NCBI GenBank assembly: GCA_025765595.1
Contig: JAIVFH010000032.1
Span: forward strand, 248,001 to 312,000
Direction: 5' to 3'
Source of the DNA: Obelidium mucronatum
Taxonomy: Eukaryota > Chytridiomycota > Chytridiomycetes > Chytridiales > Chytriomycetaceae
DNA: 64,000 nt
Made by a program: the position numbers and the translations under genes. Shown here one piece after another: positions 1-11,395 of the stretch. Each line of letters starts with the position of its first letter. Within the stretch, counting starts at the first letter, position 1. The notes beneath the pieces were generated by a model, which worked only from the letters and a program-made list of their open reading frames with translations, was not told the DNA's origin and ran no database searches.

Positions 1-713
1 ATCTTGATTGAAGATTCCAACGAACATCTGCAAGATTTCAATAAAACAATATGCATTGACTGATTTTTTTCTTATTATTGATTTTCAATCCATTCTACGC
101 GTTCCAAACGACGGCACTGAATGGCTCACTTTCGAACGACACCTTCCTCTCGTGTGCGAGAAACAAGTGCTATCAGCGGAGGTGGTTCCTCAGAACCCAA
201 GTCTCAAAAAACACGAAGGTTGCCCGCCCGAAAGAATGCGGAATCTGGAAATCTCTCCACTATGAACCATAAAGCCACTTATTCCTTTTACAGTCTCGTT
301 TGGTCATCAGTGCTTGGCTTCAACAGAGTACATATAAATAATTACGTATTTGATGCCTTCGCAATTCGATTCTCCGGATACTAATGCCGAAAAAAACTTA
401 AATCCCAGCTTTCTGATTCGGAAAAAGTTCCATCGAAATCCTTTTCCCCTGTTGTCGACGCTGGTGCAACATCTGAATTCAATGGTTGTCTGCTATGGAC
501 CATGCATTTTATCCTCGTGATTCCAGTCATTTATTATTACGCGTCGAGATTCTCTGAAATTCAATGGACGGGATTAGATTGGTTATTGATGGTGGGAATA
601 GCGCGACAAGGTCTGATGGATCAGCGGAAGTGATTCCCTATCTTATCTTATGGGACGAAATCTTCAGAAATGCAAGGCAGTATAAAAGCAAAAGTTTTTC
701 TCTTTTAAAACGT
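1..713 (+). other. No confident gene; one weak hydrophobic ORF
   Basis: Nothing in this stretch matches a family I recognise. One open frame, about 387-632 on the plus strand, reads as a short Ser/Thr-rich stretch followed by two hydrophobic segments (FILVIPVIYYY and LDWLLMVGIA) and a stop. It lacks an in-frame ATG. An ATG just upstream is out of frame across a run of seven A, so a single-base homopolymer change would connect them. It could be the last exon of a small membrane protein or non-coding. Confidence 0.2.
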
Positions 714-2727
714 TCAACAGTGATATTGACTTTGAAAGAATTGTAAAACACGTTTCGAAAATAGTGAGATCCATAAAATCACAATAGCAAACAAAACAGC
801 ACGCGTGGCAACCAGAGTCTTTGGAAACTTGAGCAATACGGCAAGCAGCGCGAATGCACCAACAAAAGTAAGCGCTAAACTCAATGCGTAATCTTTGGCG
901 CATTCAAGCCGAGATGCGAAAATTTCCGCAGGCCCCCATAATCGCTGCAAAGGCGGCGTCAAAAACACACCCACAACCACGCCCCACGAATAGTAAACAG
1001 AAAGCATACGATGTGGCTCAATGTTATGGCTCACAATGCTTTTAGCCAGCTTGCGATCCGAGAAGGTTTCTGCATTCAAAACCGAAACTAGATTGTCACT
1101 CCAATATTGAATTCGTTTCAAGTGCACTGCATCCCTATGGATGCGTTGGTACAACGAAATGTATACCAATGCCAAGGCAAGGGACAATGCAATAACGATT
1201 GCCAAGACATATTGGGGATGCTCTGCGACAAGTATCAAGAAGTTTACGTCGGCGTTTGTCAAAATCCACGCTGCAGAGGTAAAAATTCCCATCAGAAACC
1301 CAGCCGCGACGTCCGAGACGAAGTGCATTCCCGTGAAGCACCGTGAAACGCCCGTTATGACGGCTACGAGAAACGAAATGTAGACAGCAGGAACAAAGTA
1401 TACATCTGGAAATGGAACCCCTTTGAAAGAATACAAGTGGAGCAAAATGGCGCTGAAAACAGACGCAACCATCCCAGAATGCCCTGAAGGAAAACTATAA
1501 TCGTGTTCCCAAACAAGCCTTGTAATTCTCAAGCCATGAGGGTCAATCCAGACAGGTCTTGGCACGTGGAACCAGTACTTGACCACGGAAATAAGAACAT
1601 GACTCAGTGCCACACTTCCAGCCAATGCCCATAGGAGGCCAGGATCGTAGTCCAATGCAAGAAGAATCGCATAAAAGAAAATCAAGATGTATACTTGAAA
1701 AATGTAGTGTAGAACGGAGAAAGGGTAGTAGAGCACGTTAAACAGTGTGCTATTGCTTTGGAGCTGTCGGATCCATTTGAGTTCCAAGAAATGGCCATCT
1801 CTCATGCGGTGTTCGTAAGCAAACTTCTCGTAAACTGGGATTTGAAGGTATGGCTTATTGAAGCCGCTTGCGATTTGATTTCCAATCACGCTGGCAGCTT
1901 CGTTTGAACAGGCGAATTCGGATCTTGTTCTTGCGGGCCAGATGATTAACTCGTCGTTCCAATTTGGTGTCCCCATCAATAAGAAGTAGTCAACAAACAA
2001 ATTGCCACTCGTCGTTCCAATTTGGTGTCCCCATCAATAAGAAGTAGTCAACAAACAAATTGCCATTCAAACACCGCATATTGAGAGGAATTGGAATCGA
2101 CAGCTTCTTGCTCACAGGGACAATAACTGCATCTGGATCCATGGCTTCGAACATGGGGTCCATAAACATCGTCACAACATTTTCATCACAACTAGAGCCT
2201 TGTGGGAAAACGATAAGAGCATCATTTGGGTTCTTGCTTCTCCATACTCGATATGTTTCCTCAAGTTTAACACCTTTTGGTTTTACGAGTGTTTTCAACC
2301 AAGGAACATATTTTGTAAAGGACGAAACTTTTGCACCAATGACACATGTAGCATCCGAATTCAATTGAAACAAAGGTAACAAGTCATGGATACCGTGGTG
2401 CTCCATGATGATGTGGCTATTGGGGGGTAAGCCTTTAAAATCCACCATTGACGACAGTTTGGATATCGTGAAGGAGTATCCGATCCATCCAAAAACCTCC
2501 GCCAAAGAAATAACTTGCTTTTTGGATACGATGTTGATGAAGTGGCACATGTAAAGAATCAGCAGTCGCGAGATAGCTAAAAGTAGCCCAATTGGAACAT
2601 ACAAGATCCAAAGGGCGTGGTACCAGCGAATCCTGTCCCAGCAGATTCGAGTTGAGGGGTAAGCCAATTCCAAATCGAATGCTGGCTGATTATCGCTTCT
2701 GTCCGTGTTGGGCAAGGAATCTGTCAT
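714..2727 (-). CDS. Acyltransferase (TMEM68/MGAT-like LPLAT) fused to PAP2 lipid phosphatase, split by a 58-bp duplication
   Basis: Two open frames on the minus strand look like one gene. The upstream part (ATG at 2727, 245 residues) has two hydrophobic N-terminal segments and an LPLAT/MGAT-like core: EHHGIHD as the catalytic HxxxxD-type motif, FPQGSS in place of the glycine-rich substrate motif, then VPVS. This resembles TMEM68-type acyltransferases. The downstream part (714-2000) is a multi-spanning PAP2 phosphatase with all three signature blocks: KYWFHVPRP, PSGH and SRCFTGMHFVSD. The two frames share the residues FVDYFLLMGTPNWNDE because 58 bp is tandemly duplicated at their junction, and 58 is not a multiple of three. 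Without one copy the frames join into a protein of roughly 650 residues. Established roles: PAP2 enzymes dephosphorylate lipid phosphates such as phosphatidate, and MGAT/TMEM68-type enzymes acylate mono- or diacylglycerol at the ER. A fusion would therefore pair consecutive steps to triacylglycerol, which is inference. If the duplication is real the gene is broken or makes two proteins. Confidence 0.75.
1949..2065. repeat. 58-bp tandem duplication inside the acyltransferase-PAP2 gene
   Basis: Positions 1949-2007 match 2007-2065 exactly with period 58. The unit encodes part of the acyltransferase-PAP2 junction on the minus strand and shifts the frame. Perfect identity indicates a very recent event or an assembly duplication. 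Confidence 0.95.
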
Positions 2728-3408
2728 GGCTTATCACAAGTTCAATAAAAAGTGCAAAAGCTGCAAAAGTTTGTCACAAGTCCTAGTTCAGCCTCATTTT
2801 CTGAGGCTGGATTTGAACACCTTTCACAAACACGCAACCACCGCCGAATCGGTGCCCAATGTCGAATCATCTTAACAAGGCCGTTACGGGTCAGAGGGCT
2901 TCGGCTGGTGGAAATCTATTCAAAAGTAACCGTCGCATCAACGCCAAACAATACTTGTAACCCTGGTGAAGTTTATCCATCAAATTGAAGCTTATTCGTT
3001 CATGCAAACACACTTACAAAGTCATAGCAATAACAGATGTCCACTCTTTGTGGTCTCCAATTCAGCTCTTCGCCTTTCAGAACTCTTGTCCAAACGCATC
3101 CATCGGCGATTGTCTCGTAAGACTTCAGCTGCTGCAATCGCATAGGTCAAGGCCATCCTCTTAGCTTTCGTGTGTTGGAACACTATTCTTAAATTTGGAA
3201 AAAAAAAAAATGAAAAAGGCGCGCTCCTTTTGTTTGAACTATCTCACACTTATAACCACGCTAGTAATCGCGCGTAAGATATCATTTAAATCCTTCTCAG
3301 ATTCATGCAGCTCAAACTTTTGCTTGAATAGACCTGTACTTCTTCTCAGGACGAAATCTCCTGTCAAAACTGGGACATGCAGTTAAAAACACCCAAACCA
3401 ACAAAGGC
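2728..3408. other. Intergenic region between divergent genes
   Basis: No supported gene. The region lies between the start of the acyltransferase-PAP2 gene (minus) and the GT32 gene (plus), so it probably carries both promoters. An ORF at 3195-3386 with a hydrophobic stretch (LNYLTLITTLVIA) could be a membrane-anchor exon for the GT32 gene, but I see no convincing splice to join it. Confidence 0.35.
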
Positions 3409-4371
3409 ATGAACTATGCAGCTAGTTCATGCGCGTGGCTAAATGATTCTGCCTCGGGTTTAACTGATTTCCTGAAAACCGCCCGCCAACAGTCACCAGA
3501 ATCTCAATCAACCAACGTCGAAAGTCTTGTTCAAAACAATACCATTCCACTAAATTCACTTGACGAATTAATTTTCAATCATCCTACAACAACTTTTCTC
3601 CATCAAACATGGAAATCAACTTGTATACCAACCGTGAGACGAAAAGAAATGCTCTCTTGGCATCAGCTACCCACTGAAGAATTTATAACGATTTTTTACG
3701 ACGATGCCGCCGTGGATCTGTGGGTTCGACAGCGTTTCACTGGGACAAAAGTATCGATTGTGTGGGATTGGCTCGCGGATGATACGGAGTATACGCTTCC
3801 TGCTGTTCGAAGTAGCAGACTGGTACATCCTGGTGTAAAAAGGTCCGATTTGTTCCGACTCATGCTCATGTGGTATTACGGAGGCTTGTACATGGATGTG
3901 GATGTACGCTTCCTTCAATCGTGGAAACCACTTTTGGTGAACAATACAGCATTCATCGCGTGGGAGCCCAGCGAAAAGTTGGATCACGCGGTGGCAGGAG
4001 TGCTGGCAGCTGATGGAGCTGGGCATCCCTTCTTTTCCTTCATGCTCGAGCATATCATTGATGATTTACTTCGCAGAGGGCGAGTAGACGCGAGAGGGTG
4101 TCACCCTGTCGACTGCTCAGGCCCGCAAGCCATTGCACGCGCTTATCATAAATATGCCAGCATATGCTCAGTTAAGGGAAGCTTTCCTGTTGTGGCGCTG
4201 CCGAACATATTGGTTGATGGCCACGGAGGAGATGAGTGTCCTGGCTGTATTGTTAATCATGTTGGTACTTGTTCGTGGTGTAGTCAAACGCACCATGGCG
4301 TGGATATCAACAACTGCACAGAAGTGGCTGACTTTATGCCAAAAGGAAAATACTTTTTAGTGACGCAATAA
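3409..4371 (+). CDS. OCH1-like GT32 glycosyltransferase
   Basis: This 320-residue, intronless frame has the hallmarks of the DXD-sugar-binding (Gly_transf_sug, GT32) family. HQTWKS opens the nucleotide-sugar binding fold. SWHQLPTEEF and FYDDAA follow in the usual order. The catalytic and metal-binding block is YGGLYMDVDVRFLQSW, with DVD as the DXD motif, near residues 155-175. Later pieces include AWEPSE and GPQAIARAYH. OCH1-type members add mannose to N-glycans in the Golgi, and others glycosylate sphingolipids; the substrate here cannot be told. Family members usually have an N-terminal membrane anchor. None is present after the ATG at 3409, so an upstream anchor exon may be missing. The tail is rich in cysteine (CPGC, CSWCSQ). 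Two VRG4-like GDP-mannose transporters lie within 9 kb, consistent with a mannosylation role. Confidence 0.85.
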   Translation: MNYAASSCAWLNDSASGLTDFLKTARQQSPESQSTNVESLVQNNTIPLNSLDELIFNHPTTTFLHQTWKSTCIPTVRRKEMLSWHQLPTEEFITIFYDDAAVDLWVRQRFTGTKVSIVWDWLADDTEYTLPAVRSSRLVHPGVKRSDLFRLMLMWYYGGLYMDVDVRFLQSWKPLLVNNTAFIAWEPSEKLDHAVAGVLAADGAGHPFFSFMLEHIIDDLLRRGRVDARGCHPVDCSGPQAIARAYHKYASICSVKGSFPVVALPNILVDGHGGDECPGCIVNHVGTCSWCSQTHHGVDINNCTEVADFMPKGKYFLVTQ

Positions 4372-4393
4372 ATAGCCATGATTATTGGGTCAT

Positions 4394-6346
4394 CTATTTC
4401 TCACTCAAAACAGAACAAACCCCTCCGACCACAAGCAAAGCAGGACTGATTACAGCAGCTGTCACGATCTTCTCATGAATATCACTTAAAGTTCCTTTAA
4501 TAACGCGTTGATCTTGGCAAGTCCCCTTTTCAATAACAGCAGCTGGTAAATCTGATGGGTAACCGCGACTTATCTGAAATGGAAGTGTTCAAACACAATG
4601 ATACGACCTTCATCTAAAAACTTACCATCAGATCCGACAATCCTTTCATTCTTGCGATTGGCATGAAAATTACAGTAGTCCTCATCCCGCTTCCCCACGA
4701 AGGAACATCTGGCCAAGCCCCATTCTCTCCCCGAGCAGTAAGAACTAGCACACTGTCACTCAGACCTTTAAATGTAGCGGGAATTCCAACACTACCCAAA
4801 ACTCCATTCACACTTGATACCCCAACAACCACTTCTACATGAACACCCCTCTCCCTAAAAAACAGCAATTCTTCTCCTCCACGGCCAAACAAGAACGGAT
4901 CTCCACCTTTCAATCTCACAACGCGTTTTCGATTCTGCTGAGTAATTGCAGTCATACACATTTCGTTTGCAAGGTCTTGCACGGCATCACTTTTTCCCTT
5001 TTCCTTTTTTGGGACATAAACAATGGGAATATGTTTAGGAATAAGGGAGAGGATCTGTGGGGATACGAGAGTGTCTGTCACTATTGTGTCTGCCGCGTGG
5101 ATTTGTTTCAAGGCAGCCAAAGTCAGAAGGTTGGGGTTTCCAGGTCCAGCACCAACAAGTACCACGACAGGCGTCGAGCCGGATGAAATCAAATCGATTT
5201 CTAGTTTGGGAATTTGGATTGCCTCTACCGCGTCTTTTTTTGGAAGGTTTGGGGAAATGGCGGGAGGGGTCCAAGTCTTTAAGCCGGGAAAAGCGGCTGA
5301 CAGAAGCGAGAAAGAAACTCGCACTGGATAAAGAAGAATATTGAACCACAGCGACCCAAAGAACCAGACTGTGGACACAGAAACTCCGACGGGATCTTTG
5401 ATGATTTGCTGTATAGTCGGAACCTTACGCCAAACGAACGACAGGAGGTTGTTGCTCTCCGCGTTCATACGCTCCAATCAGCCTCAACACATCTTCTTCT
5501 TCCATTTCAGCCATTTGTTCAAATGTCCAAGCATCACAAAGACGGCTCATCCATTGCATTCTCTTCTTTACTAGAGAGACGATGCTGACTCCAGGAGGGG
5601 CAGGGGCGGTTTTTATCCTTGTCCTCAGATGTGCGATTTTGGCAACCGCTTCACCCGTTCGTGCCGGAAGTGTATCTTTGATGTGAGTTCTGAGCCTCGC
5701 AGCAAGTCTTGGACCACCACCATTCGTGCTGACTCCGACCTAAACGTGAGGAAGTTAACCGCGTTTCTGGTTGCACTATTGAAGAAAAATGACAAACAAA
5801 ACCTGAACTAAGCCTTCCTTGAAGACGGCAACAAAATAGAAATCACACAGGTCAGGAACATCGGCGCAATTGACTGGAATTCGCAGTGCACGAGAACATT
5901 CGGCGATTCGTAAACTGTCGGCATGTTCATCAAGGCAACCAAGGACGCAGTGATAAGTGCTAGCAAACAAAAGATTCATAAGAATAAAGGGAGGAGGAAT
6001 CAAAGCTTCTACTTACCGTGGGTTGTCGTTCTCATCCAACTCGTCCATGTCCATATAAAGATCCTCGACACCCTCAAAAGCCGCATCAATGTGCTTTACA
6101 AGACCAGGACCCACATACTTTTCTCTTAAACCTTTGAATCAAGTTACAAACTCATTCAGGTATAGCAAAAATATTACCATCGCAGAGGGTGTTGGATGGA
6201 GCAAGGACAGTGACTATCGCAGCTGCATCGAAAGCATGTCCAACACGAGACAAGGCTTCTTTGTTTCCGCCAATTACAAGGACATGTTTTCCACTCAAGC
6301 GAAGGGAGACGAGAAGTCCGGGCGAAGTTGTGTTTGTGTTTTCCAT
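4394..6346 (-). CDS. MET1: Bifunctional siroheme synthase (Met8-like dehydrogenase plus Met1-like uroporphyrinogen-III methyltransferase)
   Basis: A multi-exon minus-strand gene. The first exon (ATG at 6346; an in-frame ATG also lies at 6385) has the NAD-binding start of precorrin-2 dehydrogenase: LSGKHVLVIGGNKEALSRVG. The second exon (near 6010-6130) is acidic. The third (about 5800-5980) carries RIPVNCADVPDLCDFYFVA, the siroheme-synthase core, and the next holds VSTNGGGPRLAARLR. Exon 4625-5477 is a complete tetrapyrrole methylase: VVLVGAGPGNPNLLTLAA, DTLVSPQIL, RLKGGDPFLFGRGGEE. A GTAAGT donor near 4620 leads to the last exon (SRGYPSDLPAAVIEKG) with its stop at 4394. The product would methylate uroporphyrinogen III, oxidise precorrin-2 and probably insert iron, making siroheme for sulfite reductase. 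This order matches bacterial CysG. One frame change around 5405-5455, between the two halves, stays unresolved: an unrecognised intron or an indel. Confidence 0.85.
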
Positions 6347-6725
6347 TTTTACTGAATAAAGATCAAGAACAGGTCTGGATCGCATTCGCCAGCATTATCA
6401 ATACTTCAAAAGTAATCTGCCGATATTCAAATGCAAGAATGAATAGATTATATCTCGAGGGAGTCATTCTTTTTCTATTCAATGAGTGCGGTCTTAAAGT
6501 GACTCGATTCGTGACGGCACAATTAGTAGTGAAAGAGCAAAGGCTAAAGCGCAGTGTAAATTGTTGTCCCAGATGATTGTCCCTTTGCGAATCTCCGAAA
6601 GTGTGGCTGGCTGCCAAGTTCCAACAAAAATGAAATGCCAAGCTATTTGCAAGTCCCTCAAAGTTCTTATCCACAAATGGCAATCATAACAACACCCGCC
6701 TGGATGACTCCAGTTCGTAATAGGA

Positions 6726-7966
6726 ATGATAATTACCCACCAATGTTTAATTCCTATCCCCCAGGTCGTTGTCTTCAGCCCCATTTGGATTTTCTATCAT
6801 GTCCTACAATCGAAGGGTCTTTCCAACACACAAATTGTTTGGATCGGAGTACCTCTGATGCTCTTGCCTTTGCTGCTGTTTCCTAGTGCTGATCCTTTGA
6901 CGGGCGGCTCTATGGGTGTCTGGACAACCATGTTTGCCATCCGAGTTTTTGAAGTTGCGACCCTTCCTCGGTAAGAAGAATCATGCCGGTGTGACTGTAG
7001 TTTAATTGATTCAATACAGCAAAACGCAACAACAATGGACGGTGACAGATGTTTACAAGATTGTGATTGTTGGATGGCCAAGAAGTCAAAGACGAAAGCC
7101 AGTGAAGAACACCATTTGGACTCACCTTTCAATGGTCGGCGACTTTCTGTTTTTCCATATCGTTCAATGGCTAGTTGTAGCCTATTTTAGAAAATATGGT
7201 TTCCAGCATAACGTGTACCTTGTTGATATTACAAATATTCGTCAAGCTGTTGATCATATTCTTGTTGCTGTGGTGCTCTACAGCACGATGAGAGCCAGTT
7301 GAGTATACACTCCAATCCATAATTTAATATGCTTACACAAGAATCTAGTGCATATTTGGCGGCTTATGCCCATGATTCTGTATGGGGAGCCTGTTCCAGC
7401 CCTTTTCGACTATCCTTTCCGAGCGCATTCTATGCGCGATTTGGTAAGATAATCGCCGTGGTTGATTATATTTTTTCTTTGTTTAACTTAACCATCAGTG
7501 GGCCAACCGATGGAATCTTCCCGTTCAAGCCTCTTTGGAGCGGGGAATATACAGACCAATTCTCAAATGGCTCGCAGGAAACAAAGTAAAAGGAGACATT
7601 ACTTCCACAAACCGTAATCCAATCGCTCCAGCAATCGCTACAATGGCAACGTTTTTGGTTTCTGGGCTACAACATGAAATGTTCAACCTGCACCTCGCGC
7701 CAGACCAATCTTTTGGACCTAACTTGATATTTTTTCTATCAGCTGGCGTTTTTTGCGTGTTGGAGGGATTGCTCCAAAGAGTGACCGGCTATGGAGTGTC
7801 TTGGGGAACAGGAATTGGTTGGATTTGGTTGAATTGGATCATGACAATGTCCACTCTTATCATTCTCAGTCCCCTATTTCTTCGCCCTTATATATTTAGC
7901 GGTCTTTATTTTTATCAGATCCCTGCACCTGAACCCATCATTGAGTTTTATCAGCATTGGATTTGA
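6726..7966 (+). CDS. Wax-synthase-domain membrane acyltransferase
   Basis: At least four exons encode a polytopic protein. Readable segments are WIGVPLMLLPLLLF, a short hydrophilic exon, then the diagnostic MRDL/WANRWN block created by splicing across 7442-7499 (GTAAGA to CAG). After it comes SNRNPIAPAIATM-type sequence, FLVSGLQHEMFN with the catalytic-type His of the MBOAT/wax-synthase family, and three C-terminal membrane segments up to the stop at 7966. Proteins with this domain esterify fatty alcohols or sterols in the ER membrane; the acceptor here is unknown. The 5' end is uncertain: 6726 is the first ATG of the exon, but a CCCAG acceptor near 6763 suggests upstream coding sequence in 6450-6720 that I could not join. 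Confidence 0.75.
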
Positions 7967-8009
7967 ATCTTTCAAGTTTTTTTCAATAAAAGAAGGGACG
8001 TTTATTTTT

Positions 8010-9291
8010 TTACGATTTGAACGCAATCAAACCTTCTTTTTCTACATCTCCGAGATCGAATGGCAAAACTATTGCTATTCGCTTCTGTTTTCGTGCTTGT
8101 GTCGTTCTTGCTTGTCCGTACAATACTCCGCCAAGGATCGCCAGGAATACGCCTTCTAACCGATATATTGTAATATTGTCTTGAAAAATTAGCATGCTGA
8201 CGATCGAGAGCGGGAGTTTGTTTAAAGTTCCAACCATACTGTGCAATGCAAATGTAAATACGACTGCAATCCAAATACAATCCCATACAACAAAAGAAGA
8301 GCATACCTCAACGTCGTGGAAGAAGTAACCCTCAAACACCATGCAGAGCAATAAGCGATTCCGAATTGCGTTATACCACTCACGAAAATCGCGGTCGCCA
8401 AGCCATTCCAATCAGACCCTTCCCCAGCCCTTCCCAAAAACCGAGAAATCAATTCTACAAACGCGTCCCGCTCAAACAGCAAGGAACAGATTAACAGAAT
8501 CGGGAATCCCAAGACTTGATTATAGTACACTGTGTCAAAGTCCTTGAATCCGATTCCACTGATTTGACTCTTCATAATTAGACTGAATGAGGCTGTGAGG
8601 ACGCAGTTTGCAAATATCCAGATATAAGAAGTGATAATATCGGCCTTGTCTTTTGCAGAGGCATGCACGACTTCATCCCAACCTGCAAGATACAAAAAAA
8701 AAAAAAAATGTAAATCACGCGATTCCAATTACTTCCAAAAATCTTACCAGCTAATACAGCACTTAAAACCATAAACACGAAACTCAAAAGAATCATTGGT
8801 GTCACAACAGGCCCCTTTAACAGCAATCTTTCTCCATACGCAGTCATAATCAAAGTCATATTCTTATAAATATTGAATAAAGCAATGCTTGTGTATTGCA
8901 GTGCCATTGCTCCCGTGTAAATCATCAGAACCAGGGTAATTGTCACAGGTAACCATTTCAAAGCGTCTTTGGAATTCAATTGCCGGTAGGATATAAGACC
9001 TGCTCTTGAGCATACAATCAATATTGTGGCAGTAATAAACGTTTGGAACGAAAGGATCAAGAAAGCGTGTTTGAAGTTGAATGTCGACATTATGACTTTG
9101 TTGGCAAGGACCATAAGCTTCAAAAAGAGCAATAATGCAACACATTAAATGAAAAAAGGAAATCAAAGATATATTGGAAATCTCACATTTGAAGAAATGC
9201 AGTAAGAGAGCATTGCTACAGCTGGAGATTCTGAGGAGAATGAAGGGTTTCCGATTTTACGCGGTTGAATCGGCGAAACTAGACCAGTCAT
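8010..9291 (-). CDS. VRG4: VRG4-like GDP-mannose transporter, copy 1
   Basis: Four exons give a drug/metabolite-transporter-fold protein of about 330 residues. The start ATG at 9291 opens MTGLVSPIQPRK, and the first exon ends SYCISSN before a GTGAGA donor. Later exons hold NKVIMSTFNF, the VYYNQVLGFP segment corresponding to the FYNN motif of yeast Vrg4, and GTLNKLPLSI corresponding to the GALNK nucleotide-sugar motif. These motifs are the established GDP-mannose recognition elements, so Golgi import of GDP-mannose in exchange for GMP is the likely role. The C-terminal tail is short and basic. A close paralogue with the same intron positions lies at 11396-12728. An OCH1-like mannosyltransferase gene is nearby. 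Confidence 0.9.
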
Positions 9292-9741
9292 TTCGATTGC
9301 AATAGTCAATCGATTGAACGCAGAGGGTTTGTTTTTCTGGAAGTTTGTAAAGTCTGACCGAGTGTTACTAAAAATAGAATGCAATTATCAAACTAACGCA
9401 ATTGATGCTTTCGATTATTTGAAAGATGCCGTGAGAATCGTAACTTCTTTATTATCGAAACGAGATGGGTGTTATTTCAATTAATAACTGAATTGTGTCA
9501 CATTCAACCCAATAGGTTGCACACGTTGGCTTCAAATTCAATTCAGATACTGTATTCTCTTTTGAATTTCTTCCAGCACAAATGCTGGAAGGCTTGTTTC
9601 GAAATCAAGGATTCCGAATCTTGGCCAAACGCAGATTTCGAATCGACCAAAAAACCACGCTACTACAAAAACCCAAACAAGAGCCACAGATTTGAGCCAT
9701 AAAAAAAATACAACAACAAGAGCAACAAGAAATTGAAAAAT

Positions 9742-11111
9742 ATGCCTGCCACTTTATACTACGCGGTCCTCTCTTCCGGATCAGCCAATGTTATCGCCGC
9801 CTACCGCGCTGGAATCCTGGGTTCCAAGCTAACTGCCCAACAAGTCGATATTACAACCAAAACAATTCTCAGTGGACCTGACGCTGGCAAAGACTACTTT
9901 GCCGTTAACTCAAGAGGAAACGTTCCAGCAATTGTCCTTGAAAATGGAGACTGCTTGACCGAAAATTCCGCCACGCTCCAGTGGATTGTCGATAACGCAG
10001 TAACATCGGTCGGGCCAAAGATTGGAACACAGGAGAGGTGTGTATTTTACTATTGCTTTTTGTTTTTTTTTCCCCCATCAGAAGAGAACGGTTGCTGACC
10101 TAACCCTTATCAACTTGAGACTTGCACTCCAAACCAAGCTCAGCTACATCTCTTCTGAACTGCACGGAGTAATCCACGACCTGTTCAACCCAGCTACAAC
10201 AGACCCAGTCCGCAAATACCTCACCGACAAACTGAAACTCAAGCTCCAATACGTCAACGACCAAGAACTCGCAGATGGACGCGCCTATTGGATCGGAAAC
10301 GAATACACTGTCGCTGATTCCTACCTCTACTTTGTTTTGGCTTTTTATCGGATTCATTGGAATCGAAATCTCCCAGTTCCCGATCCTCAAGACTTACCTG
10401 GACGGCTTGAACGCTTTACCTTCATCAAGGAAGCCCACTCCCTGATGGAAGCACAAACGAATCCGGAAACTGTTACGCTGTACTATAACCCACTCAGCAG
10501 TGGAATCGCCAACGTGATTGCGGCTCAACGAGTTGGTCTTCTTGGAAACGCGTGTTGTTGCCCAACAGGTAGACTTGGCGAGCAAAAGAGTCCTCACGGG
10601 TCCACTCAAGGGAAGCGATTACTTGCCAATCAACCCGAAAGGAAACGTTCCAGCGCTCGTCTTTAGCGATGGAACTGTTGTTAACCAGAATGCTGCCACC
10701 TTGCAATGGATTCTGGACAATGCCCAAGGGCAATGCCTTGGCCCTGCAAACGGAATAGAGGAGAGATATGTGCTTCAATCAAAGTTGAGTTACACTTCTT
10801 CCGAGTTGCACGGAGTACTTCATGATTTGTTCAGTCCTGCGACAAGTGTCGAGGCGAAAGCGTATCTGTTGGCCAAGCTGAAGGTGAAGCTGCAGTTTTT
10901 GAATGATGTGGAGTTTAGGGATGGAAGAAAGTACTGGGTCGGGATGGAATTCTCTGTTGCTGACGCGTACTTGTATTTTATCTTGTTTGCAATTGGGTTG
11001 GTTGGACTTGAGTTGGCGGAATTCAAGAATTTGAAAGTTTATTTCGAGGCGTTGAATGATTTGGATTTTGTTCAGGAAGCTCTTGCGTTTGTTGCTCAAC
11101 ATAAGGCTTGA
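9742..11111 (+). CDS. Tandem (two-domain) glutathione S-transferase, frame-interrupted
   Basis: Two consecutive GST units are read as one gene. Unit 1 starts MPATLYYAVLSSGSAN (ATG 9742; 9733 is an in-frame alternative) with the thioredoxin-like half including RGNVPAIVLENG and LTENSATLQWI. An intron from 10037 to about 10121 joins GTQER to LALQTKLSY, which then matches the second unit residue for residue in spacing. The all-helical half contains LHGVIHDLF and IGNEYTVADSYLYF. Unit 2 follows without a stop: VTLYYNPLSSGIAN, KGNVPALVF, VNQNAATLQWI, WVGMEFSVADAYLYF, stop at 11111. Three single-base frame changes, at about 10345, 10425 and 10545, interrupt the middle; each restores a frame conserved with the other unit. 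So this is either a recently damaged fusion or three consensus errors. GSTs conjugate glutathione to electrophiles; the substrate is unknown. Confidence 0.7.
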
Positions 11112-11395
11112 ACAAAGTTGTATGGTTCTTTTCTTTATTTCTTTTATTTGTTGGTTTAAAACTGATAGTGAATACAAACACCATTAAAAACCCCCATCAA
11201 ATGAATATGAATCAACGATATTTACTTTCATGTTTTCCTTGAATAGTGATATTGAGTCAAAACAAACAAAAAAACTTATATCAAATGTGCATGAGTTAAA
11301 ACAAAAAGCAAAGGATTATCTGTAACCAACACCATTGCATAGAATTCCAAGCAGGAAAGTAAATGCTCAAAATTAGAATTTTTATTTGGATCTGT

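Noticed and set aside
1107..1383. Cys-containing plus-strand ORFs
   Set aside because: Antisense to the PAP2 domain, with no domain of their own.
1949..2065. Reading the 58-bp repeat as an ordinary intron
   Set aside because: No placement of GT and AG exactly 58 bp apart exists within the repeat that also restores the frame; that would need AG|GT in the unit.
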